Source of the DNA: Camellia lanceoleosa
Lineage: Eukaryota; Streptophyta; Magnoliopsida; Ericales; Theaceae
DNA length: 64,000 nt
NCBI GenBank assembly: GCA_025200525.1
Contig: CM045770.1
Coordinates: 127,759,429 to 127,823,428 of the forward strand
Direction: 5' to 3'
Position numbers and translations under genes: made by a program
Part shown: positions 10,318 to 21,105 of the stretch, piece after piece
Position numbering within the stretch: the stretch's first letter is position 1
Layout: each line of letters starts with the position of its first letter
The notes under the pieces: generated by a model
What the model was told of the DNA's origin: nothing
Databases searched by the model: none
What the model saw: the letters and a program-made list of their open reading frames with translations, nothing else

Positions 10318-13300
10318 TATAACGACCCAGAATTTTTCCCTCCGCTCGAGCGGAAGAGTTAACGCTCGAGCGGACTTTTAGGGTTTCCAGCAATTTTGCA
10401 GACGGCCTGAGATTCTGGAAGTTGTGATTCTCCGCTCGAGCGGGGAAGTTTACGCTCGAGCGGACGCCTTTGTTGGTCTTCGCGCTCGAGCACAAGGTTG
10501 GGCGCTCGAGCGGGTCTCCAAGTTGAGTTGTATTTCTGAGGCACGTGGGTTCGTTTTGGGCATTTTATTAGTGTATTGGAACTTTCTTATTTTATTTTGG
10601 AGTATTGGTTGAGGTGGTAATATGATGGTAATGTAAGATTGGACCAAAAACTTTAATTAGAATAATTTGTCTGCGACCAACCGTCACTCTTTTATCCTTT
10701 TCTTTGTCCACACTTTGAATTTGGATGTGAGGTTAGAACCATTGGAAAGCTTATTTCCGGGGCTTCAATTTGGACACAAGAACGACCTAAAACGGAGTCC
10801 GGATGGAAGAGTTATACCTGTTCAAAGTTTCAAAATCTGTGCTGAGGGCAGGTCCGCTCGAGCGGAAATCAATCCGCTCGAGCGGGAATTACGGGACAGC
10901 AGCTTTAAGAACGGGATTTTTGGATCATTTCTTATATTTTCTTCTTTCCTCTTCCTTCCTCTTTGCCTAAGTCTGAAAACCTAGCCCCAAATCCTTGATT
11001 TCCTCTGCTTTGATCAACAATCCACCATGGTTCTTGCATCAAGGATGGAGAACAAGAAAAGATCAACATTCTTAACCGATTGGAACATGGATTTGCGAAG
11101 GATTCTCATTAAAGCTCCGTCCCTTTGTTTGTTTCTTGAGGTAGGGTCCTAGTTCTCCTTCATGCTTCCATTGATAGATAGATAGATTTGTGATACTTTT
11201 GAGTATATAAATGTAAAACCCATATTTGTTTTGAACATCTAGTGTAGTGTTGATTATGAGAATTGGGGGTTTAGAGTTGGAGATGTTGGAAGTTAAATTG
11301 GTGGGTTAAAATGATGAATTGTGAATCCTAGATGTATAATCATTGGGAAAATTGGAATAAAAAGTAATGGGTTAATAAGTTAGAATTTTTCTTGAAATTT
11401 CAATATTTTCTTGAAACCCTAGGTTGATTAATGATGATAACCAATGAATTGGCCCAAATTGAAAGTAGAATAATGAAATTGAGGTATTGAATTATATGTG
11501 TTCAAGTTTAATTAGAATTTGGAAATGTTTGAGAATTATGTTTAAAATTTGCGAATGAACTTTGTTATGAACATTGGAATTCATGCTTTTATGTGAAGGA
11601 AAATTCGGGAAATAATCTATTAATGGTATGAATGATATGAAGTTGGCTTTGGAATGTTGAAATGGGATTCAAGGATTTATTTTGAATTATGTTAAATTAT
11701 GAATGGTGTTGATGAACTAAATGTTGACTTTTGTTGAAGTTATGTTGTGTTGAAAATGTTGAATTGAATGGTGATGTACTATGATAAATTATGTTTGACT
11801 TACGTGAATTGTATAGGGTTGACTCTGATGGACCAAGCACCTGAATACTGTGAGTAATAGTACTACAAACGTACATCAATTACTGTTAATAATGAGTATT
11901 ATTATTAATATTCCATTTTCCATGGTAATTATGTTAACATGTTTGTATTTGAAAATTGGTGTGAATATAGAAGGAATTAGCATCCATTGATATGACTCTG
12001 AAACTATTCTGTATTCCGTCTATGATTAATGATTTCGGTAATGTGCTATAATCTATAGAGTAGTGTGTTTAAAAGACATTATTAACATTCTGTTATCCGT
12101 AGATTAAGCTTAATGATTCATGGTGAACAAATGGAACAATGATGCTTATGTATCCCGAACTATTCAGTTTTATCGAGGATGGTTAAGACTGGTATGAGGT
12201 AATTATTTTGTCCCTACAAATAGCATTGTGATGGCACCTGTACAATTTGTGAGATACGTTATACGTATTGCTAATGATTATCATTAGTATTCTGTTACAC
12301 GTAAACTGACTACATTAATTCATGTAAATGATTGGAATAATCTATGTGCCTCTGAATGACTATAAGACCAGTCTATTCTGATAATATCTGTGGTTATTCT
12401 GTTATGATGTTCGTTTCGTTTATATTATGACATGATGAGACTTATGGATTTATGTTATGGAACAAAGTGCTGTACGGAACTAAGTGCTACACTTTGGTGG
12501 GAGCCACCTCTAGAATCCGTACGAGCCACCTCTTGAGTCCATACATATGTTATTTCGGGGCCACTAAGCGTTCGATATTTCTAGACCTATGGCCGTTTTG
12601 TACATTACTGGGCTTAAAGCAAATTTGTGAAGATATGAAAAGTATAAACTTGTGAATTATGAAATTATGAGGCCAAGAGCCAACTTGTGAATTATGAAAT
12701 TATGAGGCCAAGAGCCAACCTGTGAATTATGAAATTATGGAAACATCGAAAGAGGTTGTGAAGTTATGTAAGCTATATGTGACACCTTGTGAAATTATGG
12801 AAGGTATCAAAAGAATTGTGCTATGAACCTATATAGCCAAGGGTCATTTGTGAGCTATGAAGCTATGAGGCCAAGGGCCAATATGTGAAATATGAATTTA
12901 TGAACTTGTGAACTTGTGAATCCAAAGGACTGAGGTCCAATATGATAAATTGTGAATCTATGAAACTCAATGGCCCTTTTGTGAATGTGTGAACTCACTT
13001 GTGAACTTGTGAATCCAAAGGACTGAGGTCCAATATGATAAATTGTGAATCTATGAAACTCAATGGCCCTTTTGTGAATGTGTGAACTCCTCAGGCCAAG
13101 GGCCAAATTGTAGAATTGTGAATTGACAAAGTTGTCCTACAAAGTTACAGAAACAGACAAATCACATGGTTATGGCATTATTTATATACTATTATTCACT
13201 GAGTTCGCTCATTTTGTATTTTGTCTGTCTATTCTGTAGGTAATCAACCGGGAGTTCGGGCCTAACCTTTAAAGCTCGTCTTTCTCTTGTCAGCTTTGAT

Positions 13301-13652
13301 ACGTCCAGGCACCACCTGAAGCCGTGCAATCTGTAAAGTATTGTTAGGTTATTGATTTATGCTTTGGTTGTCTTTCCTTACTATTTTCGTTACTCGCCCA
13401 ATTGTGGGTTTAAGTATGAATGTATAAGTGTGTAACCGAAGTTCGGGTGTATGTTTCTATATATATTGTGTATCTAATGCAATGTGTGTGCGATCCTGGC
13501 ATGGTAGTGGTAGCTCAATGGATGATGTTTTATGTTATTTTGTATTGATGATACTTCCGCTCAAGCCCCATATGTTATATATAACAGGTTAAGGGTCCGT
13601 TTCTGAATAAGTCATGCCCAAAACTTTTAGGGGCAAGTTTTGGGTCGTGACA
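10318..13652 (+). mobile_element. Solo gypsy LTR inserted in tandem array 1
   Basis: The 3335-bp block begins TATAACGACCC and ends GGGTCGTGACA, with perfect target duplication TGACA at 10313-10317 and 13653-13657. It holds no retrotransposon coding sequence, so it is a solo LTR. CGCTCGAGCG words cluster at 10342-10520 and again near 10855-10885. Minisatellites lie at 12640-12745 and 12919-13100. The body is AT-rich with ATTATGAAATTATGAGG-like phrases. The family is inferred as Tekay/Del-like from the shared word cluster with the chromovirus LTR at 37.2 kb. Confidence 0.85.
12640..13100. repeat. Minisatellites within the solo LTR
   Basis: About three copies of a 44-bp unit containing GAGGCCAAGAGCCAA lie at 12640-12745. 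Two near-identical copies of a 93-bp unit start with AATCCAAAGGACTGAGG at about 12919 and 13012. Runs of TGTGAA link the units. The open frames here are repeat by-products. Confidence 0.85.
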
Positions 13653-14862
13653 TGACACCTTAGGGCCGATTAAGTCTCCGGATTCGAAGCCCCTTTCGGT
13701 GCATGACACCTTACGGCCGATTACGTCTTCGGATTCGGAGCGCCCTTCGTGGATATCACGATTGGTCATATTAAGTCTCCGGATTTGGAGCCCCCTTCGG
13801 TGCATGACACCTTAGGGCCGATTAAGTCTCCGGATTCGGAGCGCCCTTCGTGGATATCACGATTGGCCATATTAAGTCTCCGGATTCGGAGCCCCCTTTG
13901 GTGCATGACACCTTAGGGCCGATTAAGTCTCCAGATTCGGAGCCCCCTTCGGTGCATGACACTTTAGGGCCGATTAAGTCTCCCGATTCAGAGAGTCCTT
14001 CGTGGATATCACGATTGGCCATATTAAGTCTCCGGATTCGGAGCCCCCTTTGGTGCATGACACCTTAGGGCCGATTAAGTCTCCGGATTCAGAGCGCCCT
14101 TCGTGGATATCACGATTGGCCATATTAAGTCTCCGGATTCGGAGCCCCCTTTGGTGCATGACACCTTAGGGCTGATTAAGTCTCCGGATTCGGAGCGCCC
14201 TTCGTGGATATCACGATTGGCCATATTAAGTCTCCGGATTTGAAGCCCCCTTTGGTGCATGACACCTTAGGGCCGATTAAGCCTTCGGATTTGGAGCGCC
14301 CTTTGGTGCATGACACCTTAGGGCCGATTAAGTGTCCGGATTCGGAGCGCCCTTCGTGGATATCACGATTGGCCATATTAAGTCTCCGGATTCGGAGCCC
14401 CCTTTGGTGCATGAGACCTTAGGGTCGATTAAGTCTCCGGATTCAGAGCGCCCTTCGAGGATATCGCGATTGGTCATATTAAGTCTCCGGATTCGGAGCG
14501 CCCTTTGGTGCATGACACCTTAGGGCCGATTAAGTCTCCGGATTCGGAGCGCCCTTTGGTGCATGACATCTTAGGGCCGATTAAGTCTCTGGATTTGGAG
14601 CGCCCTTCGTGGATATCACGATTGGCCATATTAAGTCTCCGAATTCGGAGCCCCCTTTGGTGCATGACACCTTAGGGCCGATTAAGTCTCCGGATTCAGA
14701 GCGCCCTCTGGTGCATGACACCTTAGGGCCGATTAACTCTCCGGATGTGGAGCGCCCTTCGTGGATATCACGATTGGCCATATTAAGTCTCCGAATTCGG
14801 AGCGTCGTTTGGTGCATGACACCTTAGGGCCGATCAAGCCTCCGAATTTGGAAACCCCATTG
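13653..14862. repeat. Tandem array 1, main part (about 24 units of about 50 bp)
   Basis: Units share ATTAAGTCTCCGGATTCGGAG and come in two flavours. One begins TGGATATCACGATTGGCCAT, the other TGCATGACACCTTAGGGCCG. They are mixed irregularly, with a period of about 50.7 bp. Each unit contains the small palindrome CTCCG-gatt-CGGAG. The array sits where pol would be expected. The roughly 60-78-residue open frames repeated along it are by-products of the period. Confidence 0.92.
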
Positions 14863-15067
14863 GAACGAACAAAACAAAACTTTTCAATGTCAAGGCAAGA
14901 CTCAAATAAACAAATTCAGCACAAGACTCAAATGTTTGAAATACAACTTTTTATTTAATCAGACAGTTGTTACATAAACGCAACTTGTATTTACAATACT
15001 CATTCCCAATCTGAAATGTTACATAAATTCAACTCGTATTTACAGTACTCAATTCCAATATGAGAAG

Positions 15068-15480
15068 CTAAAAAGGGGAGAAGATGCACTGATAGAGCGT
15101 CAGTGCCGAATTAACTCCCATCACCCGGAAATCCCCCGCGGATTGCAATGCCTCGAGCCAATTGTGCCCAATTCTTCCCTTGATACCATTGACAATGTCA
15201 AGGCAAAGATCCAGGATAAGGAGGGATAAATCCAATGGTTGTTGCCTTTCCTTTCGGGGTGATTTGCTTCGACGACTTGAAGGTTCATGCCAACTATCGG
15301 ACGCCCTACTTCCCATACGAACGGCCCCTCCGCCATGATCCACGGCAACAACAAGATCGGCTGAACTCTAGCCTCTAACACACACCCCCACTTAGCCCAC
15401 CTCACATACGTGATTGTTTGTCTGCGCAAAGCGCCCACTCCTTTTATTTTCAATCCTGGCAGCAATCTCGAGGCCCCCAT
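15068..15480 (-). pseudogene. Partial antisense gene copy C (C-terminal tail)
   Basis: Near its end the minus-strand frame reads 'GRIGHNWLEALQSAGDFRV' then 'GVNSALTLYQ'. This lines up with the tail of copy B ('CENRGFRHDWIKASQAAEAL', then 'GIKSASPLY') and more loosely with the tail of the full gene at 18183. Only the last part of the protein is recognisable, and the upstream frame has drifted. About 200 bp between it and array 1 show nothing. It is one of three tail copies in this element. Confidence 0.5.
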
Positions 15481-15499
15481 CCCAAGGTAGTTTCGCTAA

Positions 15500-15828
15500 T
15501 GCTAAACGCCATAAACAAAACGTCGGTTGACATTTCCCATGGCATAGTTATCCAAACGACTTTTTGAAGCACGTGCATTGTCCACAAACCTAGGAGCCGA
15601 GCCGAGTTAAACCTACCAAGGCCATTTTGCCTGCCGACTCTTGGCTGCAGGTCACGATAGCCTGTCGGGAATAAACGGCTATCACATATGGATTGACCCT
15701 GCTGGTCAAACGCTTATATACTCATTCAAACCCAGTAAAGCGAAACACATACATGCCGAATACAAGATGCAATAAAATATTCGTGACAGAACGTTTTTCT
15801 TCATTTATTCAACAAAACAAGCGATAAA
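15500..15828. other. Spacer without recognisable gene
   Basis: About 330 bp between the two partial antisense copies. I see no coding sequence, repeat or regulatory motif beyond ordinary base composition. Confidence 0.5.
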
Positions 15829-15877
15829 TTACATATATTTGAACGTAATCCGCCTTTCATATTTACAATAATTATCA

Positions 15878-16797
15878 CTATGCGGCGTCACCCTCATCAT
15901 CACTCTTCTCGACCTCAAAAGCAGAAAACGGAAAATGTTTCCTGTGATAGAGTGGAGATGCCGACTTAATGCCTGCCACTCGAAGCGCTTCTGCGGCTTG
16001 AGATGCCTTGATCCAATCGTGCCTAAACCCACGATTCTCGCATCGGCAAACTTCTTCGGCTAGTTTTTCCTTGGTCTTTTCGATTCCGACTCTTTGTCCT
16101 TCGTGAAAACCTTTCTCATAGGCCCTTCCCTTCACGCTCTCCATCGCGAACATACTCGCCGTCTCACGATCGGCAAGCGCGGAACTAATGAGCCGGCTGG
16201 TCACCCTCTCCTCCACGATTGGGTTTCCCTGCCCGGTGGGTTGTGCCTGGGCCGCCTTAATCTTCTTCAACTCCCGCTCTGCCGCCCCTGCGCGGGCCTC
16301 CAAACTTCGAATACGTTCATCCTTCTTCTCCATTTCTCGGCAGGCAGCGCGCAACTGCATGCCGATTTCATAGGCAGTGTACAACCCCTTCACCGCCCCA
16401 TGAACGCCTTCGCGAAATACTTCATAGTCCTGGTGACCCACCATCGATTGCTGAACCTCCGGCGGGAAAATTTGTCAAGCAAACTCGACCGCTACATTCG
16501 GGTCTCGAACTATCGAGTCCGCCTCCGTCATGGGTCTATTCCCCACAAATACCGCGAAGCTTAATGGGCGCAGATTCATCTCAGGTGCCCTCTCAACTCG
16601 AGGTTGGGAAGTTCTGCCCTGCGACTGCTTGTCCCGCCTGGGTGACCTGCTTCGACGTCGAGGAGACTGACGCCTCTCTCGATCCTGGAACTCTTACTCC
16701 CTGTACGCAGAGGGTCACTACCTCGATTCATGTCTCCGCCCAACTTAGCCAGCGTCTTCGCTTCCCCTCTGCTATTAAAGAAGAGTCTGTTCGACAT
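15878..16797 (-). pseudogene. Partial antisense gene copy B (Arg/Ser-rich and coiled-coil)
   Basis: On the minus strand a frame reads an Arg/Ser-rich part ('RERRQSPRRRSRSPRR'), then 'RPLSFAVFVGNRPMTEADS', then 'VGHQDYEVFREGVHGAVKG'. A heptad-rich stretch follows ('REMEKKDERIRSLEARAGA'), then the tail motif 'CENRGFRHDWIKA' and an acidic end ('EVEKSDDEGDAA'). One TGA (16475-16477) interrupts the frame where Arg CGA would fit. The tail is homologous to gene A and copy C, and the N-terminal Transposase_28 part is absent. Its function is unknown. It is either a decayed relative or a differently spliced part of the same antisense transcription unit. Confidence 0.55.
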
Positions 16798-16927
16798 TCA
16801 CTCGATACCCTCAAGCACTGGAGTCAGTCGTCTGCTATGCTCATAAAAGCTTTAACTTTAATTATTTATGCTCTAAAGAGGCAGCAGCCTCGAGGTCATC
16901 TCATTAATTGAAAAACTTCAAACGCCC

Positions 16928-17935
16928 GGCGCCTGAATGATCGTGCACCGCCTGGGGCAAGAGCAGATTCATCAATCTCTTCGGCTTATGTACCCCAGCC
17001 GGCCCCCGAATCGATCCTTCACCAATCTTAAGGTCGGTTCACACGGCGCCCGAATGATCGTGCGCCTAGGGCAAGGGCAGATTCATTAATCGATTCGGCT
17101 TATGTACCCCAGCCGGCCCACGAATCGATCACCAATCTAAAGGTCGTTTCATACGGCGCCCGAATAATCGTGCACTGCCTGGGGCAAGGGCAGATTCATT
17201 AATCGATTCGGCTTATGTACCCCACCCGGCCCCTGAATCGATCCTTCACCAATCTTAAGGTCGATTCACACGGCGCCCGAATGATCGTGCGCCTAGGGCA
17301 AGGGCAGATTCATCAATCGATTCGGCTTATGTACCCCAGCCGGCCCACAAATCGATCCTTCACCAATCTTAAGGTCAGTTCACACGGCGCCTGAATGATC
17401 GTGCGCCTAGGGCAAGGGCAGATTCATCAATCGATTCGGCTTATGTACCCCAGCCGGCCCACAAATCGATCCTTCACCAATCTTAAGGTCGGTTCACACG
17501 GCGCCCGAATGATCGTGCACCGCCTGGGGCAAGGGCAGATGCATTAATCGATTCGACTTATGTACCTCAGCCGGCCCACGAATCGATCACCAATCTTAAG
17601 GTCGTTTCATACGGCGCCCGAATGATCATGCGCCTAGGGCAAGGGCAGATTCATTAATCGATTCGGCTTATGTACCCTAGCCGACCCACGAATCGATCAC
17701 CAATCTTAAGGTTGTTTCATACGACGCCCGAATGATCGTGCACCGCCTGGGGCAAGGGCAGATTCATCAATCTCTTCGGCTTATGTACCCCAACTGGCCC
17801 ACGAATCGATCGATCACCAATCTTAAGGTCGCTTCATACGGCGCCCGAATGATCGTGCACCGCCTGGGGCAAGGGCAGATTCATCAATCTAATCGATTAA
17901 ACTCGGTACCACCTGTCTGACACATAACTGATTCA
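16928..17935. repeat. Tandem array 2 (nine units of 110-117 bp)
   Basis: Units begin GGCGCCCGAATGATCGTGC (or close) at 16928, 17045, 17155, 17272, 17386, 17500, 17613, 17723 and 17840. Two subtypes differ by CACCGCCTGGGGC against GCGCCTAGGGC. Most units contain the inverted pair TCGATTCG ... CGAATCGA around a roughly 27-base loop, so each can fold. It lies just downstream of the stop of antisense gene A. Open frames inside are by-products. Confidence 0.92.
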
Positions 17936-18182
17936 ATCTCTGAAAGCTAAAACACAGCAATGTTTTGACCCAAATTCGTGAAAAGTAAAGTATTCTTCAT
18001 TAACGTAACTTCATGAACCACGAACAAAATAGTGGAGAAATACCAAGGCAGTTTTCATTAATAAATTTAGCGCAAATAGTAACCAAATTATACATGAAAA
18101 CTAGCCAAACAAAAACTTACATCAAAATCAAAAGTCTACCAAACAAAAGTTTAAATCAAAATCAAAGGAGATGATTCCCAGA

Positions 18183-20313
18183 TCAACCCTCGGGGTCAGA
18201 CTCAAGTGGCTCAATGTCCACTTGCTCGTAGGGAATTGGCAAGGCCAATGTAACTCCAGTAGCCGCAAGGGCTTTGAGCCATCCATGTTTGGACCCTCGA
18301 TTCTCGAATCTGGGGACTTCATCTACATATTCCGTAAGGGCGGCGCCTTTTCCTGCCTCAAATGCTGCAGAAGCTTCAGAATCGGCTTTCTCCTTGGCGG
18401 CCTTAAGCTCCGCTAACTGAACCTCCGCCTTGGCCAGCGCCTCCCTGGCTAACTTAAGCGATTCTTCGCTCGCATTTGCTCTACCCTCAGCCTCAGAGCG
18501 GAGCTGCACAGCTGAGCGAGCCCTCTCTTTTTCTGCTTCAACTCGCGCACCCTCCATCGCGGCTCTCATACTTTCAAATTCGGCCCTACTCCTTTGACCG
18601 TCCACCTCCGCTTGCAAACGATCAACTCTGCTGAGGGCATCATGGAAGCGGCGACCTAGGTCCGCTATCCTACCAACAACCTGCAAAACAAGTTGGGATT
18701 GTCAGATATCTGTAATGAAAGCAAAGTCAAGAGAATTTGAGTTGGTCACTAACCAGCAACACTGACTGCGCAAACAGGGCTACGGCCATAATATTCGACA
18801 CGGCGCGAAAGGCTGCGACGTCAGCCGACAAGGAAATTGAAGCCGCAAGGCTCAACGCCACGGCTGGATTCTCAATAACCGAAGCATCGGAAGGGATCGG
18901 TGTATCTTTGATCTTAGGCCGAACAATAAAAGGCGCAGCCACACTCGACTCTTCTAAGCGAGGCCGTTTGGAAGCAAGGCTAATTTCTGACTCGGCCTCT
19001 CCCTCGGCGCCATGCTTTTCGCCACGCTCCTCCGAGACCAGCCATTCTTCAATGACCTGTTCCTCAACCTTTCCCGCCGTTTCGGTCTCAGTGACCTGAA
19101 TCGTCCCTTCAATAGCGGGTACGAAATTTTCACTCAAGGTGGGCTTAGAATGGGCAGCCTCGGCCTTCTTTCGAGCAGCCATTCGCTTGGCATTTTTCCT
19201 TCACGCTATCTGCATAAGACTCTCCCCAGCCATAGCTTCAAAAATATCACCGGGTAGGTCCCCCAAATTTGCAAAAATATCTTCTGACGAAAACTCTGCC
19301 CTGCCCGAAGTGGACGGTGAAGGCCGGTTAAGTCCCGTAACTTCAAACGCCGAGCGTATCGGTTCGTCGACCTCTTCGGCCCTCTCAGCAGCCTCTCCGG
19401 TTGGTTCGACAACTACCTCTACCTCCGGATCGGCCTCTGCCCTCGGATCCGAATCTTCGAGGCCAATTTGCCTAAGGTTCTTAAAGCTGGGAAAGATAAG
19501 AGCCGAAAGGTGTTGGTCGCCGGATGGAATTGGAATGCCTTCCGCAGCCGAGTATGTAGTATAAGTCGGTTCGTATCGGAGTAGCATGTGAGCCGCTCTC
19601 CCTTGCTTTTGTACATTTGGACGACCGAAGTATCTGAGCGCAAATTTGATCTCCTCAAGAACCGCCTCGTCGGTCGACGGGAGAATTTTCTTCAAACTGT
19701 TACCTGCAAAGAACGAAGAGTGATTAAAGCGAAAGTAGCCGAGTAAAGGGCAAGTCAACAAACAACAAGGTGTTGCACAGCAACCTGAGTCACCCTTGCG
19801 TCTAGGAATAGGATCTAGGCAGTCTTCGCCTTCACCGAACTCCCAGTTGCCTTGAACATTGACCATTACGTCGTCAACCCTCTTACCAGAGCTGGCAAGC
19901 ATGGTTATCAAGTGATGGTCAGTGTCCTTGGCCCTGAGAAAGTATCACCCCAAATGATCAAAGATTTGGCCAAAAGCATAGCGATCTTGAATCGCCAGAA
20001 TGCCAAGGTTGATCCTAAGACGCCGATTCAGCTCAATCACCCCCATGATGATTCGAAAGAAATTGACGTTGGGTTGAGAAGGAATCAGACACCAATAGCG
20101 AAGGACGGCCCTGAGCAGAGGGTGTAGGGGAAAACGGACTCCGCCCTCCGCTATGGATAGGAGAGGGAAGACGATCGTATTCCGATCCTCCCTCTCCATG
20201 TCAAGGGAACTGTCCGTTACGAGAGATAAGTGGACGTCGTCAGGAATGGAAAAATGTCTCCGGAATCCGGCAATACGACCCTCGGAAAGGAGGTCTTTCA
20301 AGTGTTTAGCCAT
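18183..20313 (-). pseudogene. Antisense gene A: putative gypsy-type transposon (Transposase_28-like) protein
   Basis: Three exons on the minus strand: 20313-19785, 19703-18754, 18680-18183. Introns are short GT-AG (81 and 73 bp), and together they give one frame of 659 codons including the stop. Exon 1 holds the plant 'putative gypsy type transposon' domain ('VFPLLSIAEGGVRFPLHPLL', 'YRIIMGVIELNRRL'-like, 'NVQGNWEFGEGEDCLDPIPR'). Exon 2 is acidic, then basic ('KRMAARKKAEAAHSK'). Exon 3 is a long coiled coil ending 'ENRGSKHGWLKAL' and an acidic tail. Two in-frame TGA codons (19945-19947 and 19201-19203) break it; the second fits CGA to TGA. It is transcribed against gag and starts about 390 bp from the 3' LTR, the usual place for Tat antisense ORFs. 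Its biochemical role is unknown. Confidence 0.72.
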
Positions 20314-20704
20314 GTTCGCAGGAATTTAAGGTTTCGCCGGAATCAAAACGACAAAACACAAAATAGGATCGTAAAGAAGGAAGAAGAAGACTTACGAAGA
20401 TTAAACGGAGATGAGCGTAAACGGAGAAGAGTTGCAGAGCATGCGAATCAGAGAAGGGATATCCGCTGGCGGTCTAAGAGTCTCGAATACTCGACGAACT
20501 CTGCATTCGAAAAGACCGAAGTTTCAAATCACAATAAATGCGAAATGCACGATTGAGGCGGGAAAGCGTAATAATAAACGAAAAAGTGTGCACACATTGA
20601 CATCTATATTGGGATACGTAAAGCCACCTGACCAGTTCCAACTTTCCTAATTCAAGACCAAACACGCCTATTAACTACCGTCAATAGGGAGTTCGTCGGG
20701 CAAT

Positions 20705-21100
20705 TGTGGGAGCCGAATTATCGGAAGAGTCGGGAGACGCTTACCCTCAAACCGGTACTACTAAACCGTGTGCGTAACTAGGGTGCCGAATACATTAACA
20801 GAGCCGAATAGACGAGGGTCAGTAGATTCGAATGAATGTAAGGCGAATAAGATAAAGGTAGGCACAGGCCCCGAGGACTAGGAAGTGAGTATAAATATGA
20901 GAACCGCAAATTCAGAAAGGTATGTAAGAATCACTTCACTGAACTTAAAGAGGAAGTTATCTTGAGTGTCTGAACTAACTTGTCCGTCGGAGTACTAATC
21001 CCGGCACCCCCGACCGGAGTTTTCCTCTTTTCAGGTGACTAGCTGAGGATCACCAGCGCCTCCCAGGATCTGAAAAGTATTTCCAAACCACTTCTCCACA
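20705..21100 (+). repeat. 3' LTR of the pol-less element
   Basis: This 396-bp copy of 7662-8062 starts TGTGGGAGCCGAATTATCGG and ends CTTCTCCACA, and is followed by the target duplication TGTAC. The purine stretch expected just before it is weak (AATAGGGAG near 20683), so the polypurine tract is not clearly identified. Confidence 0.9.
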
Positions 21101-21105
21101 TGTAC

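Larger units (their letters stand above)
7662..21100 (+). mobile_element. Pol-less LTR retrotransposon with antisense genes (Tat-like, non-autonomous)
   Basis: Direct LTRs at 7662-8062 and 20705-21100 begin TGTGG and end CCACA. The 5-bp target duplication TGTAC is perfect (7657-7661 and 21101-21105). Order inside: primer-binding site, gag with zinc-knuckle-like motif, aspartic protease, tandem array 1 (split by a later solo LTR), two partial antisense gene copies, tandem array 2, one full antisense gene, 3' LTR. There is no reverse transcriptase, RNase H or integrase, so any movement needed enzymes from another element. The gag and protease resemble Tat/Ogre-lineage gypsy elements, which are known for antisense ORFs beside the 3' LTR. 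Without the 3.3-kb insertion the element is about 10.1 kb. Confidence 0.88.

Noticed and set aside
13575..14817. Series of similar 60-78-residue frames on both strands
   Set aside because: They repeat with the 50-bp array period and begin or end wherever a variant unit has a stop. They are not genes.
13653..14862. CRISPR-like array of regularly spaced repeats
   Set aside because: The whole unit is repeated, with no unique spacers, and the window is plant nuclear DNA. It is a tandem array inside a retrotransposon.
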